Notes under the pieces: model-generated
Told to the model about the DNA's origin: nothing
Database searches by the model: none
What the model saw: only the letters and a program-made list of their open reading frames with translations
Shown: positions 21,468 to 36,400 of the stretch, piece after piece
Layout of the letters: each line of letters opens with the position of its first letter
How positions within the stretch are numbered: the stretch's first letter is position 1
Made by a program: the position numbers and the translations under genes
Source: Alligator mississippiensis
Taxonomy: Eukaryota; Chordata; Crocodylia; Alligatoridae
Direction: 5' to 3'
Length of the DNA stretch: 64,000 nucleotides
Assembly (NCBI RefSeq): GCF_030867095.1
Contig: NC_081825.1
Coordinates: forward strand, 263,076,954-263,140,953

Positions 21468-24400
21468 TCAGTTCTTCCATCGGATTTGCTGAAAGAAAAG
21501 CAAAATAAAATGCAACTAAGCATAAATGCTGGTTGCAGCTCAGATCCCTGGGAACACAGCCAAGCACCATGAAAGACAACAGGCCCCACACAGAGGCCAG
21601 CAAATGACAAGGTGCGTAGGTTTATAAAGTAACACTGCAGTGTGGTTTAATAAAAGTCCAGCATTTCCCTGCAGTGTGGGGAAGCCAAACCCAGCAGCCC
21701 TGGGCTGGTAATGGAACCAGCAGCAGAAACAGACTAGAATCAGGAAGTGAAATTCACCAGGCAAGTGTCACAGCTCCAAAAGAGTGACATGCAAGCAGTA
21801 CAAACAGTAGTGATGGAGTGCCAGAGATCATCCTTCTACACAGAACCTCCCAATCTCTCTGGAGGGTGGATCAGGACTCCTCTGGGACAGCTGGAGAAGC
21901 CAAGGCATGGACAAAAAGGAGCTTGCCGGACACAACCTACTGAGCACAGATCCTAACACAGTCATTCCTGACGCACTGTTTCAGGTCAGACAGTGACTTG
22001 TTGCAGGCTCAAAATTCAGCACTGGAGGGAAAATAACCCTTCAATTCCAACTGGCCGCAAAAGTGTCACTTGGCAGGTTGTGCCCACAGTGGACCATCAG
22101 AAAGGAGCTCATCCCTGTAAATCTCCCTGAAAGCGAAGATAACCATCTCTTTGCAGCAGATTGCCACTCCTGTTATCTGTGCATCCAGCGCCTGACAGTA
22201 AACTCCCTCCACCTAGACAAGGGTACTCAACCTCTGGCCTACAGGCCAAATGCAGCCCATGGAGCTTTGGCATCCAACCTGCAGAGATCCCTCTAGGTTA
22301 GGAAATTTGGTGGAGGAGCAGTAGGCATTAAGGTTGGCCATGCTCCCCGCCCCCACAGAGCCAGGTTGGGGCCACCTTCCCCCTCTGCCTCCCAAACAGG
22401 GCCAAGTCACACCCCCTGCCTGTGGGGCAAGCTTGGGGCTGGGCTGCTCCTCTGCCCCCCTCTGTGTGACAGAATGGTACCCACTGCACCTGCCCCAGGT
22501 GCCAGATGGGAGATCACTGGCTGGATGTGGCCTGTGGACAAATGGGGCAGCTTCCCCCAACAGGCCAGATCAACAAGGCTGAGCACCAGTGACCTAGACT
22601 GGTACCTTCCTAGCAGGAAGAGGGGTCAAAATGACAGAAAGATCCCAATGCAAGGCACCAACCAATCTCCTGCCCATCTCAGATGAGGCTCTCAAGGCAG
22701 CAGCTCTGCAGGCTTTGTACAATTGTGTGTTCAGGGGAACTGCTTCTTACTGAGTTACTGAGGATGCTGTCAATCTTGTCCTCTTCTGAAGAGCCCCGCT
22801 CCACCTTACACCTGTATGCTAGCAGCTGGATACGATCCTTCAGGTCTCTGTATGTCTAGGAAAACAGCAACACCAGGGCCTGGCTAAGTGAAGCGGATTT
22901 CTTTGTGGGTCTCTATCCCAGTGTTCAGCCCAAGGATTCCAGGCTTCACTCCTTTCCCCTGCCCCTCCACCCCCACATACTGAATCTAGACAGCCAATGC
23001 TGGGTAAGACACAAGCCCCAGGGGCTGCTCTAACACCTTGCTTACTTTTGGGAGGATGACGCAGACACTAGCTACAGGGAAAAGCAAAGCCACAGGAAAA
23101 GGAGCTGGGCACACAACTGTAAGTAGAGGGGACTATAGGGAACCTGTTGCCACCCAAGTGCACCGAGCAAGGGGACAGGATGCCTGTGCACTACCCTCCC
23201 CCATGTCCAGCAGGGACTCACGTCGATAACTACATCATGGCACTTGTATTTTGTGGCCAAGTTCAACCTCGTGTCCACGTCCTCCACCAGGCGCACATAC
23301 TCCTGCACCACCTGAGTAGGAAGAGAAGACGCATCATCAGAGCTCAATGTAATGGTACTTGCCCTCCCACCCCCACTCCAGCCTACCAACCTCTCTATGG
23401 GTAGTGAAGGAACCAGGCTGCTTTAAGAGCTGGCCCTGCTCTGTGATCCCAGCATAGCAAGTGGATGGGATGAGCCTGCTTAGGACTCCTCAGGGGGCAA
23501 AAGGAGCCTCAAACCTTGGCTAAAGGACCCTTCCAATCCATCAACAAGGCAGTTCCACTCCCAGAGATTAAAATAATCCTTAGCGCAAGTGCAGGGTGTA
23601 GAAACCTACGGCGGGCAGCATTACATGTATTGCCTGGGAGAGGGATGGCTTGGCTCATTCAGGAGCATCACATCCTACAATCCAACCCTAAAGAACCTGC
23701 TACTGCTCCTCTCTGCTAACTCCTTCACAGCCCCCACCTCCACCAAGTTGCTTCCCTGGCAGCTGCTTTGTCCAAGAGGACATCACATGTCTGCAACATC
23801 CATGTGTTGGAAGCAGAGCTGGTACAAACAAAAGAAGCTGTGCTTGGAAAAGTCCATCATTGTCTTCAGCTGTGGAAGCCAAGCACCAGCCACGGGGGAT
23901 CAGTCCCCTTCTCCAAGCTGCTCCTGGTGGATCAGGAAGGAACAAGTACTCCACAGGTAATAGATACTGCACAGTTAAGTGACCTCCTGGTTTGGGCCAG
24001 TGCTAAAAGTGAGAGGGACACCAGACAGTGGCCCAAAGGTCTGTGCAAGGATGGAAGGAGGCGAAGTACCTGATGCACTCCACAGAAGAAGCCTCTCTCA
24101 CTCACCTGCACAGGGGCATTGTTCCGCTGCAAGACCTCCACCACCCGATGGAAGCCAATGGGGGCTCTCTTCTTGGTGTAGCCCAGCCAGTTCTGAAACC
24201 ACAGCCCAATTAGCACCAAGCTTTACAAGAGGAGTACCCCCAAGAGGGTGGGAGTAGGGTCATGAGCTAACAGACCTGGGTGGAGAGCAGGAGAGCCACT
24301 AGGACTTCTCCACCCAGTGAACACATTTCATAGGACTCCAGGGCAGCAAGCTACCCTTGATACAAGATGCTGTTTTTCCCTGCCAGATGCTAAAGCTAGG

Positions 24401-27400
24401 CCTGGCAGCTGGGCTCACAAAGGGCTTGAAGGCAGCCACCAGGGAGGCTCCTTCTCTGGCTGAGCTGCCTGGAGCAGCAGTGAAACCATTTCAGCTGCTT
24501 TAAGGATAGTCATCCTATGAGAAGCTTCTGGCAATTCCCTCCGAGGCCCCCAACCAGTGAGGCCAGGCAGAACAAGTCACAGTTCTCCTGCTAATTCCAG
24601 GGCATGCCAGAGTATTCCCAGTATTGGAGCAGGGCACTCAGGAGACAGCAACATCAGCAGAGGATAAGTCATGTAAGGAAGGAAGGCAGGTGGACAGTTT
24701 GCTACCCTAGAGCCAGAGGGACAGCCATTGCTGGGACCCATCCCCAAGGGTCCTCTCCCTCACCTTGGTGGTAAACAAGGCATCTACGTCATGCCAGGCT
24801 CGCAGCTTGGCACGTGCAGCGAGGGCCGTCAGCACATACTGTTTATCTGGGATCTGCAAGGCAAAGGCACCAAATGGTATGAACAACAGCAGAGCTCAAG
24901 ACTCTGAGGGGAGTGGGTGGGTAGCATGTCAGCTACTGAGATGACAAGCCTCATGAATCACATGCTCAGCTTGGCTGTACAGCAAATGCATTGCAGGGGG
25001 AGTGGAGAGGAAGGAAATCAGTGACCCCTACCGGGGCAGCATTACCTAGCTCAGGCCCCCTGCCTGGCCAACTCTTTACACCATAGCTGGGGGGGAGCAG
25101 TCCCAGCTGGCACAGCAGACTGCAGCTGGTAGGGATGTGAATGGATCTCACCTTCTCATGACACAGGAAGCAAGGCAACACCTCACACAGGGTCAGCAAA
25201 GGGCAGAAAGGTGAGGCCAAGGGAGCTCACTCCAGGAAAGTGAAACACTTCTCAGAGCCTGGGCTCAAAGTAAAGCACAAGGGGCTGGTCAAGCCCAGCT
25301 TCCCCACAGAACTTCCAGCCGGCTCATACAGCCAAGCCTCCTCCCTTGTCCCTTGGATGGGTCTGGGTCCCAGTTAAGCCCAGCAGTGCCCACACAGCTC
25401 ACATGCTACCCAACCACCAAGCTGGGTCTGCTCCTGCTTCCCTTCTGCCTGTGCTTCAGGATCAGCTCTATGCCTGCATTTCCATTCATGGCAGCAGCAC
25501 TCCTTCCCCTGCTGAGTGAACAATCCACACTGCTGGCAGTCCCTAGCCCCACCCCTGGCTCTTTTCAACTGGTGCTCCTCACCTTGAAGGTTTTCTTCAG
25601 GTTGGTTGGGCTGCTGAATGTCCCCTGCAGAAAGACACACAAACAACAGACACTGAAGAGGAAACAGGCGGAAGGGGATAGGGATTCAGCCTGGAACTTG
25701 CGGCCCTCATTCCTTCAGACTGAGATCCAGGCCTGTACTGAGGCTGCTAGTGCTAGTTTGGAAATGGAGATTACAGGAAGAAGAGACCCTTCCCATCTCC
25801 TCCTCAGCACTCTGGGAGTGGGTCCTTCCCATGCCCTCAAGTCTGGGGCTCCCTCAATACTCGGGAGGTCACTGTTCCATACCTGGGGCTCAAGAGGACA
25901 AGAGTCAAGTGAATCTCTTATATGCTAGATCTAGTTGCAATCTTGGAAGTAGCTCAAGGTGCCACAGCTTCTGGAACAGCTGTTGTGACAGGTGAAAATG
26001 GCCATCTTTCAAAGCTCAGAGGGGCCAGATTCTACTCTGGAATATTAGGATTCTCTGAGGGCCTTGTGGGGGTGTGAAACCTCCTTCCTAAGCTGCTGAA
26101 GATGGCACACTAGCAAAGCTTCAATGACCCACATCAAGGGCACCAGCATTATGTGCCAGAACCCTTGACCACTCCCACTGTTGCACCCACCTCTGCCTCT
26201 GTGTAGTGGTAGAAGCAAGAGTAGAAGAGGGTGGTCACCAGTGGCATGTTGAGAATCGAGGCCTTTCGGGGATATTTCCGAAATACCTCTGACTGCCCAG
26301 ATGACTCCACGTGCCGGTCATTCGCCTGCAGAAGAGTTGGGGGAAGACAAACTGTGTGAGAACCAGGCCAGCCATGCTGCTGAGCCAGGCCTCTCCCAGT
26401 TCTCAGGGGAATGAGCCCAATTTCAACCAAACCAGCTCAATGGGACTTCAGAGCTCTCAGTCTGAGTGTCACATCCAGCATGTGACGTAGTCCAAGTCAC
26501 AAATCAACAGCTTGGTGGGTTGCCTACCACAAAGGCCTGCATGACCTTAAAAGATCACAGACCAACTGGCTAAAGCCATGACAACTTCTCATTCTTTTCA
26601 GAACAGGCCAGTCTGATGCTGGAGCACAGACAGCTCTCAAACAGCCCCACTGCCAAAGAGAAGGCTCTTTACCTCAATGATGATCTGTCTCTCCAGGAGT
26701 GTATAATGGTCCTGAACATGAGCAGCATCTTCAGCTGAAAATGGCAGCCTAGCCAGCAAAAAAGGATGGTCAATGTCAGCAGTTCTTGTTACATGGTGTT
26801 TGGAGGGACCCCGCTTCCCCAGAGCACTGCCCTAGGGATGCAGTCCCTGTGCTATTGCTTGCCACTGGCCTCACCCACCTCAAGGTTCTGGGAGAGAAAG
26901 TACAATTTCAAGTTCTCACCTTCCTACAATCTCACTGCTCTTTCCAATGGGCTCCAATCAAGGAAGCAAATTGCATGGAGGGAGCTCAGAACCTTGCAAC
27001 TGATACTTCCTCAGAGAACTTCACCAGGCACCCCCATCCCACCTCATCAGCCAAAACGGTAAGCAACTTCCCGAGACCTCTCCATCCTCAGCTTAAGAGA
27101 AAACGAGGCTGGACTAGTAAGCACCAGGCTCCTCCTGGGGCCTGTGACCAAAACCTCTATGCAACAGTGAGAATATGACCCTTTAACTTTGTATGTCCCA
27201 GCAACCCTACTGGCCCCTGATGCCTGCACTTCTTGTTCTCCACCACATCTCCAGTCTCCCCATGTTCTCTACTTACCCAATGCAGCCTTTAAGAAACTCT
27301 TTTCGTTTATCCGCATCTTGGATGTTCAAATGCTCCCGGTACTGGGACAGCTGAAGGGAGAGGACAGAAAAGAAAGAGCTGCCCTGAAGGGAGTAGGCTC

Positions 27401-30400
27401 AGGAAACCCCTTCCACAAAGGGAGACGTGGGTTCAAACCTGCAAGCTGATTATTCCATGCCCCCTGCTGACCAGCCCCTCCCAGCCCCATACTCCAGTCA
27501 CAGCAGCTTGTGCTGTGGAGAGTGGAGATATCAGGTGTTTGCTTGCAGCCTCTTTGTGGATCCCCACCTCACACAAGCTACACAGACGAGAAGGAACAGA
27601 ATGACAACCCCTGGGAATACTCACAGCAACCTCCTCAGTTCTGTCAAGGAACCTGTGAAGAGAAAGAAAGAATTACCTCTACTCAGCACTGCCCAGTGCT
27701 TGGTCCAGATACAGGTGGGGTGTTCAGGCAAGCCACGGGACAAGCAGGGATCCTTACCGGAATAGGTCAAGGAGTAGCTTCTGTTCCTCTGATTCTCTGA
27801 GGAAATGGATGAGATGGCGCAGAGCCACCTGCCGCACTTCCAGCTCACGGAAGAGGATCTCTGGGTGGGAAGATGCACACAAAATGTCAGTGAAGAGCCA
27901 CCTGAAAGCAGCTTGCTGGCCAGGCCTGGGCTGCTTCAGGATGGGTGGAGCTGCTAGAAGCTGGAGGAGAACTAAAAAGATCTTCAAAACCCAGCAACCT
28001 GAATTACAGCCCTCCTCTAGTGACCAGTTGTCTTGGAAGCGAGTCCAGATCCACCAGGCTATTAGATGAACACTCTGTGGTACATAGCTCTATCTCCTCT
28101 CGTATAGGGTCTCTCATTCACCCCAACCCCCACTACCTTGTACAGAGTCTCTTAGAAGCTCCCCAACCAGCACCAAACCCCTCCCCCTGCACCTGGAATC
28201 GAGGGAGTGTCCTACTCATGCACAGATCCCTTGGTTAGGTGAACAGGAAGTAACATCCCAGCCCTTCTCTGTCCCCAATTTGCTGTAGGCAAGAGAATTG
28301 AGCCTCTCCCTCTTCACTGAGAAACACACAGGGCCCAGTCACCTCACAGACATACATACCTTTCTTCAGTGTCCTCTTCAAGAATATCAGAACCTGCAAG
28401 CAGAATAAACATCCCTTAGCTGAGCCAATGAATCCTAACCAGCATCCAGACAGATGCTGCCATCAGGTAAGGCCTGTCAGAAGTTTCCTGGGAAGTTCAG
28501 TCAGCCACAGATGTCCTAACCCCACTCAGGATTTGCAACGTTTACTGAGTACTACTGGCATGTACTGGCACCCTGGGCAGGCCATAGACACCCAGGATAC
28601 CTTCCACTCCCTGAGCTGGCAAGCAGACCTGCTGAATCTTCTACAGCAGTGGTTGTGGGGGTACGCATACCCCTAGGGGTACTTACAAAGGTACTTGGGG
28701 GTATGCAGAACTGACATGGCCAATAGTGTGGCTGATAAATGCTGTGTCAGTGTGCGCAGCTGCAGCGCAGCAGCAGGCGTCCAGGAGTGCAGCCTGGAAG
28801 TGTGGAGAGCAGCCGGGTCTGGCTGGTAAGTCTGTTGCAGGGGAAGGGGTGTGGGGAGGGCAGAATGAGGCCCCAGTGGTGGGGAAGGGAGTGGGGCTGG
28901 GGCAGGGCACGGGACAGAGCCACACGCAGAGAGGGCGGAGGGCATGGGGGACACGTGCCCCCGGATCTGCACAGGGTGAGATGGGCTGCTGAGGCAGGCC
29001 AGGGCAGCGCTATGCTGTTTCCAGAGGGGGTGTTGGGCCGGGCTACGGTGGGAGGGGGCATTGGGAGGGCTATGGCAAATTCTGGAGTGGCTGCAGCCCC
29101 TGTGACAGCCCCTGTCCCAGCACCACCTCTGCCTGCCTGGAGCACAGCCTGGCCCAGCACCCCTCTGGGAAGAGCATGGTGCTGTCCATCCTGTTCTGCG
29201 CAGATCCAGGGACAGAAGCCCACATGCCCTCCCAGGGGTGTGCGTCGTAGTGGGAGCTGCCCTTTCTCTCTTGCCCCTGGGGTGGCTCAGGCCTATGCCC
29301 CACCCTAGCTGGGCAGCCCCACTCCCTCCCCCTTCGCTGGGGCCTCAATCTGCCCCCTCCGCAGTGGCAACCTGCCCTCATCCTGCACACAGATCTGGGG
29401 GCACCCCCCTGCATGCCCTCCCAGGTTGCGTGCCCTCCCCTCCCCGTGCTCCCTAAATGAGCCGCTAGGGACTCTGTCCCATGCCACCCACCCAGGCTGT
29501 GCAGCACCTGCCCCAGCCTCAGACCCATTCCCTCCCTCACTGTGGGGCCTTGATCTGCCACCCCCCATCTAAAAACAAAAAAATATTATAAAGGGGTATG
29601 AGCTGAAACTTTGAGACAGAAAGGGTACACTTGTTAAAAAGGTTGAAAGACCCTGTTCTACAGCTTGGCTAAATGATACCAAGATGTAAGAATATGGAGG
29701 GCACTTGAAGAGCATATCTTGGAGGTCTCCAAAGGACTCTACTGACTGCATACACCACCTCACTCCCCAAGCTGGAGTAGGAAGGGTCAGACAGCCTAGA
29801 ACAGTGGTGCTCAACCTTTTGGCCCTGCATGTCAAGGTTGGGCCTTGGGACCTAGTGCTGACCTTGCATGCCAGGATTGGGCCCTGGCACTACCCCTGCC
29901 TAACCCTGCACACTGGGATCGGGTGCCCAATCCAGTGTAGAGGGCCTGGGACTCCTTACAGGTCTTGAAATTTGGCAGAAAGGAGCAGTACCAGTGTTTG
30001 TGCCACCACTCACCCACCACCAAATTTATGGGAAGCCCTGCTGGCTGGATCTGACTCGCTGTCCAGGGGTTGAGTGCCCCTGGTCTAGAACACGGCCAAT
30101 GCACAGGAAGGCCAAAGATGCTGGGAAAAACTTATGCCCACATGAGAAGCCCTCTAGAATCTCCATGCTGCATGGACCCAATCTCAGGTTTCCACCTCTC
30201 ATCCTGAAGACTCTTCTGAAGGAAGCTGCAGGTAGCTCGATCTATCCCATACAAGAGGATGAAGTGATTCAGAAATGATGCTGACAGCTTTGAGCAAACT
30301 AATGTTGAAGCTGCAGCTAAGAACATGGAGCTTCAAGGCCCTCAGCTGTGGCCCTTTCTGGTCACAACTCAACAGCCCTTACACTAATAAGGAACTGAAT

Positions 30401-33400
30401 AGCTGAGTAGACAAAGGGAGCCTTTAAGGGGGCATCCTGTCAGCCACACTCCCAACTACACCCAGGGGTATACAGCCAGAGCAGGACTCACTGCAGTAAT
30501 GACATTCCCATCATGCACTGCAACTGCTTCATCGAGGAGCATCAACTTTTCCTGCAGGGAGCGGAACCTCTCTAGTGAGCAGACCTGGAGCGAAAAGGGA
30601 AGACAGACAGGGACACACTCAAACAACCCACAGAGTCAACTACAGCTCTTATGTAGAGAGTTTCAGCCACAGTGTCCTGTCACCCATCTCCTTTCACCCA
30701 CTGTAATGGGAAACAAAACCCCACAGGTGGCCCCAGGTGCTCTGCCATGATGAGCCTGTGAAGCCAGAGCACTAAAAATAACCTCAGGCCATGGGAGCAG
30801 CTGTGAGGATTCAGCAGTAGTAAAGGCTCTGGCAGCAACCCAATGATTTATGTATGCTGGCTGCCTGGCATGGCCTTTTGAGATCTGTCCTCTGCTTTCT
30901 CCTCTGCTACTTGATAAAGCCCTAAGTAGGCACAGGACATTGGAAAATTGTTCCTGCTGGGGTCATGCAGCTAACAGCCTGGATTCCCTCCCCAATTCTT
31001 CCACACATGGGCAAAAGGAAGCATGGCAAGCAGCTTGAGAACACCCAGGCTCCCCTCTTACAAGCACATGGAAAAGTAATGTCCTCACCTTGCCCCTCTG
31101 CATCCGTCTGACGGTGTCTTTGGGGCTCCAGTCACTGCTGTAATCCTGCAAGAGAGCACAAGGCAGCCTCTGAAGTTCTAGAAGTGCTGTATGATCAAGC
31201 TACCTCAGGTTTTGCTGGGGAGCTTCTCCCATATTTTGGTTACAGCTGGGACAGATGCAGTGAAGATTCTTCACATGGCTTGCAGCAACTGGAAGGAGTT
31301 TCCCCATAGCCTTTCCAACTCATGACAACAGCAGGGACTGGGTTGGGTGATTGATTCAGTCTAAACAGGGAGGTGATGTCAAAGCTGTGACTCTTTCCTG
31401 GAGCTGTGGTGGGGGAGGGAGGCAGACTGATTTGGTTACTGCTTGGGACCACAGGTGCCAAGAAAGCCCAGTGCCCAGGAGGCCAGCTGTCATGTGCGTA
31501 TGAACTGCTCCTGCTGGTGAAGGTGACCACTGCAACAAAGCTAGTATGAGCCACCTCCAGTCTATCCTAAAGATAGAGGCACAGAAAGGGCACGTCCTTC
31601 CCCCTGATGCTACCCTGTCAAAATACCTCACCCCAACCACACAGGGCCCCAGTGAAAGGGAAGGTTTGGTCCCCAGGCGGCATAGTCAGAATGTGGTTCT
31701 CCGCCAAAGGCATTACTGCAGGCAGCTGCTGCAGTGGTTTTGTTATAGGAGATATTCTCCAATCACCCTCAGCTAGCAGTGACCTCTGCTCAAAACCCAC
31801 ATAGTGGCAGGCTGACTGAGCCAAGAGGTGAAATGAACAGCTATCTGCAGCTTTGAGTGAGGTGCATTATCCTGTGTATAAGGCAGCTGTATCACAGAAG
31901 GAAGATTTCCCCCACTTCAAGTAGCCTGCACCCTGTATGCTGTTTTTATGGGGGCAAAAACATGCAGAGAAATTTGCCACACACTGGACTGTGATGGAAG
32001 GATTCAGGGAATGTCCAAATGGCCTCTTCGGGCCAGCCTTCCCCTGCAGCACAGGCAACGCAAAGCAGACAGACCTGGAAACCCTAGGACAGGAAAGGGA
32101 AGTGACCAGGTTGGAATTGCTGCCTCAAGCAGAGTGAGAGGGAGGGAACCAACAAGGCTGCAACAAGAAAAAACCAGGTCAACTTTTTAACATTCATTCA
32201 GGTCTCGTGAATTCCTCTTTGGTCCCATCCAGCCCCTTCTGCTACAAGATCCATGCAGTACTGGCTCCTGAAGGACTTTTCTAGGGCCTTGCACAGCTTA
32301 ATGTTAAATGTTCCAAGCAACAGGGACCCCACCACTCTCCCTAAAAGACAGGGACTTGGCCTGATCCACCTGTCAGGAAGCTTGTTCCGTAAACTGGTAG
32401 AACTTTTCCCTGCCTTCATTTCATTCCATCACTAGTATTTCTACCTCCATTTGATACACGATGTAATCCCTTTCCTTGCTTAATCACCTCTGGGGGAGCC
32501 TGGGATACAGGTCAGGACAGGACTCTTTTAATATAGGTTTTCCTCTTTGGCATCATTGCTGGATTCGAAGGGCACAGCCAAGAGAAGCAGCATATTCAGG
32601 AAGACAGCACCACCAAGGATCGGTATGTTACTGCAGTTCCTCGGAGGCAGATGTTGCTGCAGCTGTGGCTCTGTGAGCAATGCCCCCAACCCTGCAACAA
32701 TACTGCAATTTCCAGCTTCATTCTTGCTGGGAGGCTATCTCCAATGTCAATGCTGGGGCAGCAGTAGCAGGACTTTCAAGCAAAGCATCATTCAGCAATG
32801 CCCTGTGCTGAGGTTGAAGGACTCTTCAGGCAGGAATGGGGGGGGGCCCCCTGCAGGACATGACACGACAACACAATGCTAGGGTCCACATCAGCATTCC
32901 TCCCTTCTATATGAGAACAGGGAATGTCTGAGGCTCTATTACTGTGAAGGGCTGCCTCCTGGCTGAAGAAGGACTGTACCTCTTGTCTGGATGCTTTCCC
33001 ATCACTCCCCAGAATGGAAGGAGGATTGGTCACTCCCCATGAAACCCCATTATCCCACCCTCTTCCACTCTGCGCAACTTTCCATGTGACCCTGGGATTA
33101 TGCACACAACCTCCCACCTTGTAGTCGGCCTTTGGTCTGCGCAGCTCTGGAGCATAGCTTTTAACCCCTGCATCAGAGAGGGCTGTGGAGGAAAAAGGCA
33201 GCACCCTGAATAACACATCCAAAATCCTCATTTGCACCCACTTCCCAACATTTCCGGGCCTCAGTTCCACCCCCAGCATGCTTTCTTTCAGTGGAAGGCC
33301 CAGAGATTAGGTAGAGAACCCCATGGACCAAGCAGAGCCCACAAAACCCTGGAATGGGCGCAGACCTAGCAAGGCAGAGTCTGATAACATATAGACTAGA

Positions 33401-36400
33401 ACCTGACATTCCTCCCAAACCTTAAGGAGTCTCTACACAGGAGGGTTAGGTCTGACAGGAAGGCAGCATGTCTAGAGCCTCACATGCAGGACTGAGTCAG
33501 GAGACAGCAGTTTATTTTTGCCAGTCACAGCCCCGGTAAGCTCCCCCTAGTGGCTGCAGCTGGGTTGGGCCACACTGGGCCCTTGTACTCTGCAGCTCCC
33601 TTAGCTCTGGCTCTTTCTAGCACTGAGCACAGGCTCACTGTCCACTGCCACTTCACAATGATGGGCAGCTGTGTCCCAGCTGCCCCAGGTCTGGCACTGG
33701 CCCTCCATAGCTGAAGCCTTTCCCAGACATCGGCACATTTGTGGAAACCCTGGGCTGCAGGTCCCCTCTTCAGGGACAGGAAATAGTTGAATCAAATAAC
33801 AAATATCGTTAGAGTTCCTAAAGCTGGTCACGCCTTACTTTACCTGGCACAGGACACAGACCAAACACTCATCTGTACCTAAGTCCCTGCTTCGGTTTTC
33901 TCAGCATTCATGTGTGTTACAGTGGATTTGGTTATTGTCTTAAGAATCCAGGATCCTCTCACACCTCTAAACCATAGAGCCTCTCTCACCTGCAGAGAAT
34001 TTTCTTCTTCCTTGGCGGGACCAACAGTTGCTATTCTCTGCCTAAGACTGCTCCATCTCTGAAAGTCTGTTTACTTGTGTCCTCTACTCCCACTCTTTCT
34101 AGCTCTGAGATTTTAACACCTGACCTATGTGACTTTTATTTGGGAATTTTCCAATCTCCAAATCTGACCCCCCCGTAGAGATGCTGGAGAAAATCAGTTT
34201 CACCTGGGATGCAGCCACTTGTTGTCTCTCACATGGGAACCATTGTCCCTGGTCTCAGCAATGCACGAAACAGCCCTGACAGCAGATGGTGGATTTCGTT
34301 TACACGCAGACATACAGTGATACAGGAATTTCACACCCTCAATCAGAATCCATAATCCATCCAGAAACCATCCATCAGTGTCCACAAATCACTGCACTGA
34401 ACTTTTGTTGAGCCCCTGATGACTTGAGTACAGTGTTTCAGTTTCCTCATCAGGAAACTAAGACTTGCACATCTTTGTAAATCATTTGTGTGGAAGTCCC
34501 CTATGAAAATGTACAATATTCTCCTTCAGCCCTTCCCACCACAAGTTAGGGATAAAAATGCCTTACCATCAGAAAGTGACTGAAAACTACCAAGTTTGTT
34601 TCTGCCTGAAAGAAAAGAGCAAATAACAGTGAGGGGTTTTCAACCACCTTTCCTCCTGCTGGTGAGCTGAGGAAATAGCATGCAGAACTGTACTCCAAAC
34701 CAGTGTCCCAGCTTATGTCAGTATAGAAAGGGCTGATCTTTGAGAAAATACATGGGGCTTTCAGACCAATTCCTAGCAAACCTACATTCTGTCACACAAG
34801 CTACCTTCAACACTCAAAGAAACTGGCTTCTTGCTGCCAGAGACCAAGGACAGGAATATGGAGTCTAAATTCCCTGCTACCTCTAAAGATCAAGATATAC
34901 TGGGGTCAGTGAAGGGGGAAGGTGAGACTGCTTAGGTATAGCTGGGCTATGGCCGCACAGAAATCTTCAGTCTCTGGTACTGTTATCCTGGCACCTTTCA
35001 CCAGCACTAAGGCACTTACTATACAAGAAGGGGGCAGCCATAAAAACAAGCTATGGGAGAGAGGACGCTCAAGAAAATTCAGCTTTGGAGAGGACAGAGG
35101 TGAACTCCTGCAGAACACAATTCTCTCTGAACCATAGCAATGCTAAGGTCTTGTCACTAGTATCTTGCATGCAACACTAGAAGCCTTCTTGACTCCAGGG
35201 AAGGTTATTTACCTGTTGTCTCTATAGAAGAGAGAACCAAGCGTAGGCCACATGGGCCAGATTAGTTCCATATGGACCCGTTTTCCTCTCCAGTAGATGG
35301 GCAGCTGGTGGAAACTACAGCTCCCAACATGCCAAACTCCATCTTGATCCAAGCAACTTTCTGTTCCATGGACCACAGCTTTCTGGATGATGCAGCTTCC
35401 ACAGACTGCTCCTTTATCTTGATGGGCACATCAGCCCATCCCCATTTTATACAAGTCTGATGTGCTTGGTGATGACTGACAAGCAACTGATGCAAATTGT
35501 GGACTAATCAGAGACCAGCTACTCCCTATTCTGCAATACTCACAAGGAAATGAGACCTTCTAGGACAGTCCTGTAAGGTCTTTTTGCCCCTGCTAAGTAG
35601 GGGAGTTTACCTTTGAAGAAGCTGCTCAAGGAGTACGAGGAGGCTTGCTTCGGTAAGGCTGCATAGGAAGAAGAGCCCTTCTGTAGGCTCCCCTCAGGAG
35701 GGCTAACGCTGCTGGAGGCTGTCTCTTTGATCGACCAAGAAATGCCTACAGGAAAAGAACAATGCTGGTAACTCACAAAGAAGACATAAAACTGCCATCT
35801 TTGAAACAAAGACACTAGATAATGAAAATAATAATTTGCATGCTCTGGTCAATTCTGGATTCTATATTTTACCTTCTTAAACAGATATTGTACTAGTTCA
35901 TCAAACAGCACATAGCGGTCAGACTCATGGAGCACATATGGGAAGGACCGGTAGGGGGGACGATGCTCAGGGGCAACCACCAGCATGGCTTCATTAGGGG
36001 CAGGTCCCATCAGACCAACCTGATTGCCTTCTACAATCAGGTCACAAAATCAATGGATGCAGGTGTCACGGTGGATGTAGTCTTCCTGGACTTCCTTGAC
36101 ACTGTCTCCAACCCCATTCTCATTAAAAAGCTAGGCAACTGTGGCACTGATGCCTACACAGTCAGATGGGTCGGAAATTGGCTGAAGGACCACAACCACA
36201 GAGTGGTGGTGGACGGGTCATATTCGACCTTGAGGGATGTGGACAGTGGGGTCCCCCAGTGGTCGGTCCTTGGGTTCGTACTGTTCAATCTCTTTATTAG
36301 CAACTTGGACAAGCGGGTGAAAAGCACCCTGTTCAAATTCATTGACGACACAAAGATCTGGGGCGAGGTGAGCACGCTAGAAGGGAGGGACAGGATACAG

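Noticed and set aside
25353-25928. 191-codon open frame on the plus strand
   Set aside because: It is antisense to VIPAS39, spans an exon and two introns, and shows no domain.
28739-29308. Long open frame (189 codons) on the plus strand, with others on the minus strand
   Set aside because: It lies wholly inside a GC-rich hAT element, has no recognisable domain, and several overlapping frames are open at once.
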